Shown here one piece after another: positions 14,397 through 23,195 of a stretch of 64,000 bases of DNA; within the stretch, counting starts at the first letter, position 1; each line of letters starts with the position of its first letter. Under the pieces are notes generated by a model, which saw nothing but the letters and a program-made list of their open reading frames with translations, had not been told where the DNA came from and did not search any database. This stretch comes from Clostridia bacterium (lineage in GTDB: Bacteria > Bacillota > Clostridia > Christensenellales > CAG-138). Made by a program: the position numbers and the translations under genes. Where the stretch lies: contig JAFWJN010000002.1 in NCBI GenBank assembly GCA_017514685.1, positions 1 to 64,000 on the forward strand, in the 5' to 3' direction.

Positions 14397-14600
14397 CTCC
14401 CCCGAATTGAATTTCGGGAGAAGGTTTCGGGTACTCCAAAAAAGACCGATCCCGCCCTCCGCAAAATCCGTTTCAAGGTGTATGTACCGACTGCATAGGC
14501 GTTCCGACTATAACGGCAGCGGGGGCTGCGACAGGTTTCCACTGTGCTTTCCCTATCTTGCCGGCACGAAGTAAGAATAACACATTCCGGTTTTCTCGTC
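14397..14600 (-). promoter_or_regulatory. Cobalamin riboswitch-like leader
   Basis: Reading leftward, the leader contains ATAGGGAA, then GGAAACCTGTCG and the hallmark CAGCCCCCGCTGCCGT (complement of 14512-14527), matching the conserved core of cobalamin riboswitches. A stem (14397-14420) followed by TTTTATTTTT gives the terminator of the expression platform, 27 bp before the lipoprotein ATG. The usual B12-box segment is not obvious, so this may be a variant class. Outer limits are approximate. Confidence 0.8.
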
Positions 14601-14627
14601 AATTACATCCTTAGCACGATTCTTCTA

Positions 14628-14657
14628 AAACAGCGGGCAATTAAATGCCCGCTGTTT
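14628..14657 (-). terminator. Terminator of the parA-parB operon
   Basis: AAACAGCGGGCA (14628-14639) pairs with TGCCCGCTGTTT (14646-14657), directly after the parB stop codon. A TTTT tract follows on the leftward transcript. Confidence 0.8.
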
Positions 14658-14659
14658 AC

Positions 14660-15514
14660 TTATTCTTCTTCTCCCATTACGGCTCTGTAAATCGTATCAA
14701 GGTCATTTGCATTGAAGTAGGAAATGATGAGTTTTCCTTTTTCTTCCGTCCCTTCTACGGTGATCTTTGTCTTCAATTTCGTTCTCATTTTATGGATCGC
14801 ATCTCTGAATTCCGGACTGTATTCCGGTTTTTTCTTTTCTTTTTTTGCCCAGGAGGCGAAACGGATTTCATCTTCAAGCCTTCTTACAGACCATTCACGC
14901 TCCGCTGCTTTCTCAGCAAGATAAATCTGCTTCTCCTTATCGGTAATCCCTGCCAGCATTTTTCCATGTCCTGCATTCAGCTTTCCCTCTTTAATCAGAT
15001 CGGTTACCTTTTTTTCGAGTGACAGCAGTCTCAGCGCATTGGCGATAGCAGGCCGGCTTTTTCCTATTCTGGAAGAAACCTCCTCCTGTGTTAAATCATG
15101 CTGATCCATCAACAGACGAATTGCCGCCGCTTCTTCTATCGGATTCAGATTCTCCCTCTGAATATTTTCAACAAGAGAAACCTCCATGATGGAACTTTCA
15201 TCCATATCTGTTACTAAAACAGGTACGGTGCTTAATCCGGCGATTCTCGCTGCTCGGAAACGACGCTCTCCGGCAATAATTGTATAACGCAAGCCGTTTC
15301 TTTTCACAATTAACGGCTGAACAACTCCATGCCTTTTCAACGAAGCTGCCAGTTCCTGTAATTTTACTTCGTCAAAGCTTTTTCTCGGTTGGTCCGGGTT
15401 CGTGTCAATATCGTACAGACTGACCTGTTCAATTGTTCCTTGTTGTTCTTCCTGTAATTCCAATTCATCCAGGAGCGCATCCAGTCCGCGCCCCAATCCT
15501 TTTTTGACCGCCAT
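14660..15514 (-). CDS. parB: Chromosome-partitioning protein ParB (Spo0J)
   Basis: 284 residues. N-terminal 'GLGRGLDALLD', a ParB/Srx CTPase domain with 'GERRFRAARIAG', a central HTH ('LTQEEVSSRIGKSRPAIANALRLL') and a C-terminal dimerization region. It binds parS, spreads as a CTP clamp and loads condensin. It begins directly after the parA stop. Two parS sites lie just upstream of parA. Confidence 0.97.
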   Translation of the reverse strand: MAVKKGLGRGLDALLDELELQEEQQGTIEQVSLYDIDTNPDQPRKSFDEVKLQELAASLKRHGVVQPLIVKRNGLRYTIIAGERRFRAARIAGLSTVPVLVTDMDESSIMEVSLVENIQRENLNPIEEAAAIRLLMDQHDLTQEEVSSRIGKSRPAIANALRLLSLEKKVTDLIKEGKLNAGHGKMLAGITDKEKQIYLAEKAAEREWSVRRLEDEIRFASWAKKEKKKPEYSPEFRDAIHKMRTKLKTKITVEGTEEKGKLIISYFNANDLDTIYRAVMGEEE

Positions 15515-16282
15515 TTATCTGCCCTCCCGGCTTAAAAATTCCTGTGCAAGGGCATCATATGCCCGCGTTCCTATATTCCTCGGTTCATATAAGCAGATTG
15601 GCAAGCCATGACTCGGAGCTTCGCTCATCCGGACCGACCTCGGAATGATCGTCTCATAAACTTTGTTTTTGAAAAAATGCTTAACCTCTTCTACTACCTG
15701 TACACAGAGATTCATTCTTGAAGAAAACATGGTTAATACAACCCCCTGGATATCAAGATGGGTGTTCAAGCTTTTCCTGACAATCCGGATTGTATTCATC
15801 AACTGCGTCAGTCCTTCCAACGCAAAATATTCACATTGAATCGGTACCAGCAATGAATCCGCAGCCGTTAGAGCATTCAATGTCAAGAGTCCTAAAGAAG
15901 GAGGACAATCAATTAGAATGAAATCATATTCTTCCTTAATTTCGCTGAGAATCTTTTTCAGCCGATGTTCTCTCTCTTCCATGGAAACCAGTTCCACTTC
16001 CGCTCCGGCAAGCTGAATACCGGAAGGAAGAATGAAAAGTGTGTCGATCATGGTTTTTTGCACAGCTTCAGTTACGTTCACTTCATTGATCAGAACATCA
16101 TAACTTGTCAGCATTCCCTTTTGCTTAGCAACGCCAAGCCCGCTTGTTGCGTTTCCCTGCGGATCCAGATCAACCAGCATCACTTTATATCCTTTTTTTG
16201 CGACCGCAGCAGAAAGATTGATTGCAGTCGTTGTTTTTCCGACGCCTCCTTTTTGATTGGCAATCGCTACTATTTTTCCCAT
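15515..16282 (-). CDS. parA: Chromosome-partitioning ATPase ParA (Soj)
   Basis: 255 residues with the deviant Walker A 'KGGVGKTTTAINL', 'DLDPQGNATSGLG' (Walker A') and 'DFILIDCPPSLG' (Walker B). It is a dimerizing DNA-bound ATPase that works with ParB and, in Bacillota, also affects DnaA. parA and parB are adjacent with no gap. Confidence 0.97.
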   Translation of the reverse strand: MGKIVAIANQKGGVGKTTTAINLSAAVAKKGYKVMLVDLDPQGNATSGLGVAKQKGMLTSYDVLINEVNVTEAVQKTMIDTLFILPSGIQLAGAEVELVSMEEREHRLKKILSEIKEEYDFILIDCPPSLGLLTLNALTAADSLLVPIQCEYFALEGLTQLMNTIRIVRKSLNTHLDIQGVVLTMFSSRMNLCVQVVEEVKHFFKNKVYETIIPRSVRMSEAPSHGLPICLYEPRNIGTRAYDALAQEFLSREGR

Positions 16283-16338
16283 ACTTGCTCCATGTTAATC
16301 TTTTTCTACATTATATCGATAAAACTCAAATAAAACAA

Positions 16339-16354
16339 TGTTTCACGTGAAACA
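16339..16354. other. parS: parS site 1
   Basis: TGTTTCACGTGAAACA is a perfect palindrome matching the universal parS consensus. It is in the parA-arcA intergenic region. Confidence 0.95.
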
Positions 16355-16373
16355 ATTTCTCCCTCCGAAAAAA

Positions 16374-16389
16374 TGTTTCACGTGAAACA
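16374..16389. other. parS: parS site 2
   Basis: A second identical TGTTTCACGTGAAACA lies 35 bp (centre to centre) from the first. Confidence 0.95.
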
Positions 16390-16413
16390 ATCAATTTAAC
16401 GTCATTATCTCTG

Positions 16414-17625
16414 TCAATCTTCCCGGACAAACGGCATGCTCATACACCTCGGTCCTCCGCGGCCTCTTGATAGTTCAGCGGAAGGTACCTCATGTACGAT
16501 AATCCCATTATCACGAAGAATCCGGTTTGTCACATAATTTCTCATATATGTTATCACTTCGCCGGGTGCCACGCAGAGTGTATTTGCGCCATCATTCCAC
16601 TGCTCTCTTGCCGCGTCGATCATACTGGCTCCGCCGCATTCAATAAAATGAACTTTTTCAAAATGAAGTGCCTTTGCAAATACTTCAGTGATCGGCTGAG
16701 TTTCTTCTTCGATCCGAATTCTTCCTCCTTCTTTTGTCAAAGAAAAACAGCGGAGAGCTTTTAGAATATTCGGGTGAATGACAAATTTATCCCTGTCTAC
16801 CATTGTCATGACCGTATCAAGATGCATGAAAGCCCTGGATTTCGGAATATCCACAGCAATAATTTTCTTAAACTCCGTATGCTCGCCGATCAGGCGGTTT
16901 GCCATCAGTTCTATTGCCTGCGGCTTTGTTCTCTGGGATATACCAATGCACAGCGTCTCTCCATTTAAAACCAGGCAATCTCCGCCTTCAATCGAATGAA
17001 TATCTGTGCGTTCATGAAATTTCTTGACCCATTTATAAACAGGATGATATTTGAAAATATATTTATAGAATAAAGTTTCTCTCGCTCTCACAACGTTAGC
17101 CATTGTTGAAATCATGACGCCGCTGTCGATGCAGGAAAATGGATCTCTAGTAAAATACAGATTTGGCATGGGATCGATGCAGAATGGATAAGATTCATCT
17201 ATATAATCAATCAGATGCTTCTTTTCACTGTCCGGCAAATCGGTTTTTCTGACTCCCCGCGCCATCGTCTGAACCAATTTTTCCAAAGTTAACGAAGAAA
17301 GAAAAGCAGAAACATCTCTTTCCGTCTGTTCCGATTGAATATTTGCCTCGTGCAAATATTCCCATGTTAACTCTTCTCTAGCCTTTCCCGATTCTATTGC
17401 CTCCAGCAAAACATTCTCCAGATATAATACCTCAACTCCGCAATCTTCCAGCGTTTTTGCAAAAGCATCATGCTCCTGCTGCGCAGTGACCAGATACGGT
17501 ATATCATCAAACAACTGTCTCGCAAGATAATCGGGCATCAGATTTTCAAGTTCTCTTCCCGGCCTGTGAAGCAGTACCTTTTTTAATCGGCCTACTTCAG
17601 ATTTAATATAAATTGGTGTCTGCAT
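16414..17625 (-). CDS. arcA: Arginine deiminase
   Basis: 403 residues, full length for the family. It converts arginine to citrulline and ammonia. Active-site motifs: 'NLYFTRDPFSC', 'IEGGDCLVL', 'FMHLDTVMTM' and the nucleophile Cys in 'GRGGPRCMSMPF' near the C terminus. It follows recR by 15 bp in the leftward dnaX-ybaB-recR-arcA series, an unusual partner for recR. Confidence 0.97.
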   Translation of the reverse strand: MQTPIYIKSEVGRLKKVLLHRPGRELENLMPDYLARQLFDDIPYLVTAQQEHDAFAKTLEDCGVEVLYLENVLLEAIESGKAREELTWEYLHEANIQSEQTERDVSAFLSSLTLEKLVQTMARGVRKTDLPDSEKKHLIDYIDESYPFCIDPMPNLYFTRDPFSCIDSGVMISTMANVVRARETLFYKYIFKYHPVYKWVKKFHERTDIHSIEGGDCLVLNGETLCIGISQRTKPQAIELMANRLIGEHTEFKKIIAVDIPKSRAFMHLDTVMTMVDRDKFVIHPNILKALRCFSLTKEGGRIRIEEETQPITEVFAKALHFEKVHFIECGGASMIDAAREQWNDGANTLCVAPGEVITYMRNYVTNRILRDNGIIVHEVPSAELSRGRGGPRCMSMPFVRED

Positions 17626-17640
17626 TTTTTTCTCCGTTTT

Positions 17641-18234
17641 TTACAGTACTCGGCGCCCTTCCAGCGCTTTTGCAAGCGTCACTTCATCTGTATACTCAAG
17701 ATTACCCCCTATCGGAACACCATGCGCAATCCTGGTAGCAGTAATTCCCTTCGCTTTTAAAAGTTTTGCTATGTAAGCTGCGGTTGCCTCTCCTTCCACA
17801 TCCGGGTTTGTTGCAAGAATAACCTCTTTCACTTTTCCGGATTCGCATCGTTCCATCAGTTCTCCGATACGTAAATCTTTTGGACCGATTCCGCTCATTG
17901 GTGAAAGAGCTCCGTTCAATACATGGTATCTTCCATTGAACTCACGCGTTTTCTCCATTACCATGACATCTTTCGGATCACAAACCACACAAATCACAGC
18001 ATCCGTTCTCTTCGGATCTGTGCATATCTCGCATAAATCAAGATCTGTAAAAGTTCCGCATACCGGACAGCGATGAACATTTGTTCGAGCGTCTCTGATG
18101 GAATCAGCCAGTTCGAACGCTTGTTCTTCCGGAACTGCAAGAAGATAATAAGCAAAACGCTGTGCCGTCTTTCTGCCGACTCCTGGTAATCTGGCAAGTT
18201 GAACCGTAAGTTTTTCGATTGATGCAATTGCCAT
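17641..18234 (-). CDS. recR: Recombination mediator RecR
   Basis: 197 residues: N-terminal HhH ('LARLPGVGRKTAQRFAYYLL'), a four-Cys zinc finger ('CPVCGTFTDLDLCEIC'), a Toprim domain ('AVICVVCDPKDVMVME') and the C-terminal Walker-B-like part. It loads RecA with RecO. It starts 1 bp after ybaB, the usual dnaX-ybaB-recR order. Confidence 0.97.
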   Translation of the reverse strand: MAIASIEKLTVQLARLPGVGRKTAQRFAYYLLAVPEEQAFELADSIRDARTNVHRCPVCGTFTDLDLCEICTDPKRTDAVICVVCDPKDVMVMEKTREFNGRYHVLNGALSPMSGIGPKDLRIGELMERCESGKVKEVILATNPDVEGEATAAYIAKLLKAKGITATRIAHGVPIGGNLEYTDEVTLAKALEGRRVL

Positions 18235-18235
18235 A

Positions 18236-18571
18236 TCAGAAGCCCAGATTCATACCGCCTGTCAGTTTGCTCATCTCGCGCTCGACTGTATCGGACGCCT
18301 CTTTAATTGCCGCATTTACACCTGCAACAATCAGATCCTGAAGCATTTCAATATCATCCGGATCCACCACTTCAGGCTTCAATTCAATGGATTTTATTTC
18401 CTTTGTTCCATATACAGTAACGGTCACCATTCCGCCGCCCGCCTGAGCAGTGAAAGTTGAAGCATTCAATTCCGCCTGTTTTTTCTGCATGTCCTGCTGC
18501 ATTTTCTGTGCCTGCCGCATCAGCTGCTGCATATTTCCTCCACCCATCGGAGGGAATCCGCCTCTCGCCAT
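18236..18571 (-). CDS. ybaB: YbaB/EbfC nucleoid-associated protein
   Basis: A 111-residue dimeric DNA-binding protein. The Gly/Met-rich start ('GGFPPMGGGNMQQLMRQAQKMQQDMQ'; split here as GGFPPMGGG then a Gln/Met helix) and the central 'VTVTVYGTKEIKSIEL' are typical. It lies between dnaX and recR as in most bacteria. Confidence 0.94.
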   Translation of the reverse strand: MARGGFPPMGGGNMQQLMRQAQKMQQDMQKKQAELNASTFTAQAGGGMVTVTVYGTKEIKSIELKPEVVDPDDIEMLQDLIVAGVNAAIKEASDTVEREMSKLTGGMNLGF

Positions 18572-18591
18572 ATTGCTATCTCCTTTATATA

Positions 18592-20238
18592 CTATTCTTC
18601 GATTGTTAAAGCGTTTCCAAATAAACTTTTAAGTTTCTTTTCCTTATCATTCAATTGTTCCGAACGGAATACAACTGAAAGTCCATCTTCTATTTCATTC
18701 AGGCAACTATTGATCACATTCATATTAATGGATGCACTGCACATGCTCATTTTAGACTCCGCGCCTGTCGGAAATTCAACCGTTAAAGTAGATCCCGATT
18801 TTTTGACACCTTTTCCTTCTTTTGCAAGATAAAAAACCATTGGATTTTTAATTTTTATAATATTGATAACTTTATTCCATATAATAGAAGCTTCGCTTTC
18901 TTCCGCTCCGATTAATTGTTCTTCTTTTTGCTCTTCCTCTTTTTCTACAGAATTAGCGGGTATCTTTTCCTCATTCTGCTTTACACTTGAAACAACAGGA
19001 ATTTCTTTTCTCTCTGCCTTAGTATCCGGAAGATCTTTCTTTTGTTCTATATCATGTGAAATAGTAGTAACACTTTCCGATTCAGTTTTAACTATGACTC
19101 CATTTTTCTCCAATTGAGATATCCTTGTCTCCAATGACTCATAGGTGCTTTCATCAACAGGATGACATACTCTGACAAGAGCTGCTTCAATCAGAATACG
19201 GGGAGCTGAAAAATAGCGCAAGTTTGTTTGTGCTTCTATCAATTTTTCAAGTGCATAAAGAATCTGGGATTCCGACACTTTTTCAGCTATTTTCAACAGC
19301 TGATCCATCTGGTCTTCCGTTACATCCAGAATATCGCTGCAATTTCCGCAGGTTTTAGCTAGAAGCAGACTTCTGAAGAAAGAATTTAAATCCGAAGTAA
19401 AAACAGCAATGTCTCTTCCTTCCCTGATAACATTATTTAAAACAGCCAAACACTTTGCAGCATCCTGTTGAAATACCGCTTTTGCCATTTCCATCAGTGT
19501 TTCCTGCCCGACACTTCCAAGCGTATCAAGAACATCCTGCTTCGTTACATGATTCCCGCAAAATGACAAGCATTGATCCGCAAGAGATAAAGCATCTCTC
19601 ATTCCTCCATCTGCAGCTCGCGCTATTAAACGCAGCCCATCCGGTTCTATTTCCGCACCTACATTTCTTAAGACAGTATCCAAGCGGGAAATGATATGTG
19701 CAATGGTAAGTCTGTGAAAATCAAATCTTTGACATCTTGATATGATTGTAGCCGGAAGCTTTTGAGGTTCTGTCGTTGCAAGAATAAACATTACATGTGC
19801 AGGAGGTTCTTCAAGTGTTTTCAATAAAGCATTGAAAGCAGCCGTTGAAAGCATATGCACTTCATCAATGATAAAAACTCTATATTTCAATTGAAGAGGA
19901 GCAAATTGAGATTGATCAATCAAATCTCTAACATTATCAACGCCGTTATTGCTGGCAGCGTCTATTTCAATAATATCTGCTGTTCCTTCAAGTGCAATTC
20001 TGCAAGCTTCACATTTTCCGCATGGTTCTCCATTTTCATTATGAAGGCAGTTAACGGCACGCGATAAAATCTTTGCGGAACTTGTTTTACCGGTTCCTCT
20101 TGATCCGCAGAATAAATAAGCATGAGAAAAATTATGTTCTTTTACCTGATTCTTTAAAATCGTGGTAATATGATCCTGTCCTATTACTTCAGAGAAAGTA
20201 ATTGGCCGATATTCCCGATATAAAGCTCTTTTTCCCAT
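18592..20238 (-). CDS. dnaX: DNA polymerase III subunit gamma/tau
   Basis: A 548-residue clamp-loader ATPase: Walker A 'GSRGTGKTSSAKIL', zinc module Cys residues in 'CLHNENGEPCGKCEAC', 'VFIIDEVHMLS' (Walker B) and sensor 'ILATTEPQKLP'. A Glu/Lys-rich linker (about 385-435) leads to the tau tail. It is divergent from dnaA across a 240-bp origin-side gap. Confidence 0.97.
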   Translation of the reverse strand: MGKRALYREYRPITFSEVIGQDHITTILKNQVKEHNFSHAYLFCGSRGTGKTSSAKILSRAVNCLHNENGEPCGKCEACRIALEGTADIIEIDAASNNGVDNVRDLIDQSQFAPLQLKYRVFIIDEVHMLSTAAFNALLKTLEEPPAHVMFILATTEPQKLPATIISRCQRFDFHRLTIAHIISRLDTVLRNVGAEIEPDGLRLIARAADGGMRDALSLADQCLSFCGNHVTKQDVLDTLGSVGQETLMEMAKAVFQQDAAKCLAVLNNVIREGRDIAVFTSDLNSFFRSLLLAKTCGNCSDILDVTEDQMDQLLKIAEKVSESQILYALEKLIEAQTNLRYFSAPRILIEAALVRVCHPVDESTYESLETRISQLEKNGVIVKTESESVTTISHDIEQKKDLPDTKAERKEIPVVSSVKQNEEKIPANSVEKEEEQKEEQLIGAEESEASIIWNKVINIIKIKNPMVFYLAKEGKGVKKSGSTLTVEFPTGAESKMSMCSASINMNVINSCLNEIEDGLSVVFRSEQLNDKEKKLKSLFGNALTIEE

Positions 20239-20478
20239 ATCATTCCGCCTTGTACGTATTTATTTCAGTATATCACATATCCTTGTTATTCACAATATTT
20301 TCGTACCAGAGTTCTTTTTACTTACCAGGCAGTTGCCCCATATATGCACCTTTATACATTTCTCTCCCATTTTTCTCATTCTTCTTTCTCTATCACAAGC
20401 AAAAATATCCTTTTATTTTTCATTTTCATCTGTTAAAATTAATCTGTATTAATATCCCCCAAATTGTGGAGAATCATC
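20239..20478. other. dnaX-dnaA intergenic region with a DnaA box (origin, left part)
   Basis: 240 AT-rich bases with one exact DnaA box, TTATTCACA (20286-20294, consensus TTATNCACA). No SRP RNA or tRNA was recognised here. Bacterial bipartite origins often place boxes on both sides of dnaA. Confidence 0.6.
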
Positions 20479-21798
20479 ATGGAAGAAATAAAACAGCTCT
20501 GGGCTGATACAAAAGTCATTATAAAAAGAACCATTCCGGAAATCAGTTTTCATAAATGGTTTGATCCTTTATCACCTGTTATCATTGAAAATGGAATTTT
20601 GGTTTTGGAATCTCCGGACGATGTAACAAAAGCAACCATTACAAAGTATTATATGGATAATCTTAAAAAAGGGGTTCAACAAACTGAACCTTCTATTTTA
20701 GATGTTATGATTATCCTTCCTTCTCAGAAAAAAGATTTTCTTCAAATTACTTCTTCTCCGAAGGATCAATCTGACCTGATGCTTAATCCAAAGTATACAT
20801 TTGAAACATTCGTTGTCGGCAAATCAAATAATTTTGCTCATGCTGCCGCCATTGCAGTAGCGCAGGAACCCGGAAGCGCCTACAATCCTCTTTTCATTTA
20901 TGGAGGAGTAGGTCTTGGAAAAACACATCTGATGCATGCAATCGGGCATGCCATGAAAGAGAAAAATCCAACATCTCGCATTGTTTATGTTACAAGCGAA
21001 ATGTTTACGAACGATTTGATTGAAGCATTAAGATTAGGAAAAAATGTTGAATTTCGTCAAAAATACAGAAATGTTGATCTCCTTATGATTGATGATGTTC
21101 AGTTTATAGCAAACAAACAATCTGTACAGGAAGAATTTTTCAATACTTTCAATACTCTTCATAATCTTGGAAAACAAATCGTTATCAGTTCTGATCGTCC
21201 TCCAAAGGAAATAAAGCCTTTGGAAGAACGTCTCTCTTCAAGGTTTGAATGGGGTCTTGTAGCAGATATACAGCCGCCGGACAGAGAAACAAGAATTGCT
21301 ATTTTGAAAAACCGGGCAATGCTTGAAAATGCTGAAGTAAGCGACGATATTATTCTATTTATAGCAGAACATATACAGAATAACATTCGCCAGTTGGAAG
21401 GAAGCCTTACAAGGGTTCTTGCATATTCAAAATTAAAAAATGTACCTATTACGATGTCATTAGCGCAGGAGGCTTTGAAAGATCTTCTGCCTGAAGAAAA
21501 AAAAGTACAGATTACTCCTGATAGAATTAAAAATGTTGTTTCTTCTTATTATTCGGTTTCCGTGGAGAGCCTTCTCTCTCAAAGAAGGGACAAAGAAGTT
21601 GTTATGCCTCGGCAAATTGCAATGTATCTCTGCCATACAATGTTAGGTCTACCATATAAAAGAATCGCTCAGCTTTTTGAAAGAGGAGATCATACAACAG
21701 CGATTTCCGCATGCAAAAAAATCTCAGAAATGATAGACAATGATTTTTCCTTTTCGGAAGAAATCAAAAATATTGAAAAAAGAATAGCAGAAGAGTAA
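20479..21798 (+). CDS. dnaA: Chromosomal replication initiator DnaA
   Basis: 439 residues: domain I at the N terminus, a short linker, AAA+ domain III with Walker A 'GGVGLGKTHLMHAIG' and 'LLMIDDVQFI' (Walker B), and domain IV with the box-binding signature 'RGDHTTAISACKKI'. It initiates replication at oriC. Start: ATG 20479, because GGAG at 20468-20471 precedes it; the upstream in-frame codon (20464) is rejected. Confidence 0.98.
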   Translation: MEEIKQLWADTKVIIKRTIPEISFHKWFDPLSPVIIENGILVLESPDDVTKATITKYYMDNLKKGVQQTEPSILDVMIILPSQKKDFLQITSSPKDQSDLMLNPKYTFETFVVGKSNNFAHAAAIAVAQEPGSAYNPLFIYGGVGLGKTHLMHAIGHAMKEKNPTSRIVYVTSEMFTNDLIEALRLGKNVEFRQKYRNVDLLMIDDVQFIANKQSVQEEFFNTFNTLHNLGKQIVISSDRPPKEIKPLEERLSSRFEWGLVADIQPPDRETRIAILKNRAMLENAEVSDDIILFIAEHIQNNIRQLEGSLTRVLAYSKLKNVPITMSLAQEALKDLLPEEKKVQITPDRIKNVVSSYYSVSVESLLSQRRDKEVVMPRQIAMYLCHTMLGLPYKRIAQLFERGDHTTAISACKKISEMIDNDFSFSEEIKNIEKRIAEE

Positions 21799-21802
21799 AA
21801 TG

Positions 21803-21989
21803 ATATCCACATTCTGTGGATTTGAAAAGTGGATAAATTGGGTGTATTGAGGATATTTTGGATAATGTGGAAAAAGGATTTATTTTTCCACAGGGTTATC
21901 CAAAGGATTTGAACATGTTTTTTTGTTTATTTCCTTTCCAAATTGGACTTTTCAACACTTTCCACATATCCTACTATTACTACTTCTTT
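21803..21989. other. oriC: oriC: DnaA-box cluster and DnaA-trio-like unwinding element
   Basis: The dnaA-dnaN gap holds five 9-mers one mismatch from TTATCCACA: 21803-21811 (+), 21828-21836 (-), 21857-21865 (-), 21884-21892 (+) and 21896-21904 (+). A weaker box at 21958-21966 is followed by TACTATTACTACTTCTTT (21972-21989), a run of triplets like the DnaA-trio unwinding element of B. subtilis oriC, and then AAACAATAAATA. The layout (boxes, last box, trios, AT-rich DNA) matches the known basal unwinding system. Confidence 0.85.
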
Positions 21990-22036
21990 AAACAATAAAT
22001 ATTTCAAGAGAACACGACTTGTGAAAGGAAAAGAAA

Positions 22037-23131
22037 ATGAAATTTACGCTTGACTCAAATGATTTAATGAACGGGGTTTTTTCCGTTATAAAGGCATTAC
22101 CGTTAAGATCTTCCATGCCTGTTCTGGATGGAATTCTGATTGAAGCGACTGAAAAAGGAATTCATCTTGCTTGTTCCGATTTGATGTTTCAGAAAGAAGC
22201 TTTTCTGGATGCAGTAGTGGCAGAAGAGGGGTCTTGTGTTGTCAAAGGAAAATTCTTTGCTGATATTATCCGAAAAATGCCTGATTCACAGGTGGAATTT
22301 ACTCTTGATGGACAGGTTCTTTCTATGAGATGCGGAAAAATCCGGCAAAGAGTACAGTGTATCGAATATGAAGAATTTCCATTAATGAAAGTTAAAGGGG
22401 ATGTTCATGATATTAACATTCCTAAAGATATATTTGTGAAAATGGTCAATCATACTGTATTTGCAGTATCGCAGGATGATTCTCGTCCTGTATTGACAGG
22501 AACACTAATGGAGAGCAGCGAAGATACTCTTTCTTTTGTGGCGACGGACTCTTTCCAGTTTGCTTTGACAAAATATAGATTTGATCATAATATCACGGAA
22601 AGAAGAACAATTGTTCAGGGAAAAGTATTGACCGAAATCGGAAAAATGGCAGAGGAAGCCGATGAAAATATTGTTCTTTCGCTTACTCAGACACATATAA
22701 AGGTAGAGATAGGAAATACAAAATTAACGGCAAGGCTTTTGGATGGAAATTATATAGATTATAAGAGAATCATTCCAAAGGAATGCAAAACGAGAGTATT
22801 GATAAATGTTCCAACTCTTGTGGAAATGATAGACAGAGCTCAGCTGATATCGAGAGAAGGAAATAACAGTATTAACTTTCATTTTGAAAACGGCATAATG
22901 TCATTGAAAGCAGAGAGTTATGTAGGAAGAGCAGAAGATGAAATGGATGTGCAGATCGTAGGTGATCCGATTGAAATAGCATTTAATCCAAAATATCTGT
23001 TTAATGTACTGAAGAATATTTCGGATGAAAATGTGTATATGGAATTTAATACGTCAATCAGTCCATGCGTTATAAGACCTGTACAGGGAGAAAGTTATCT
23101 GTATCTTGTAGTACCGATGAGAGTTTACTAA
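22037..23131 (+). CDS. dnaN: DNA polymerase III beta clamp
   Basis: A 364-residue ring-forming processivity clamp of three similar domains, ending with the typical '...VVPMRVY'. AAAGGAAAAGAAA precedes the ATG. It directly follows oriC. Confidence 0.97.
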   Translation: MKFTLDSNDLMNGVFSVIKALPLRSSMPVLDGILIEATEKGIHLACSDLMFQKEAFLDAVVAEEGSCVVKGKFFADIIRKMPDSQVEFTLDGQVLSMRCGKIRQRVQCIEYEEFPLMKVKGDVHDINIPKDIFVKMVNHTVFAVSQDDSRPVLTGTLMESSEDTLSFVATDSFQFALTKYRFDHNITERRTIVQGKVLTEIGKMAEEADENIVLSLTQTHIKVEIGNTKLTARLLDGNYIDYKRIIPKECKTRVLINVPTLVEMIDRAQLISREGNNSINFHFENGIMSLKAESYVGRAEDEMDVQIVGDPIEIAFNPKYLFNVLKNISDENVYMEFNTSISPCVIRPVQGESYLYLVVPMRVY

Positions 23132-23150
23132 ATATATGTAATTAAATAAG

Positions 23151-23177
23151 AAAGCCGGTGGTATCATCGGCTTTCAT
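23151..23177 (+). terminator. Weak hairpin terminator after dnaN
   Basis: AAAGCCGGTG (23151-23160) and CATCGGCTTT (23165-23174) form a stem but only a short T tract follows; read-through into arcB is possible. Confidence 0.5.
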
Positions 23178-23195
23178 TATGAAAAAGGAGATAGC

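Noticed and set aside
20239..20478. Possible SRP RNA next to dnaX, as in other Bacillota
   Set aside because: The GGAAG/AGCA core and long helix of SRP RNA are not present.
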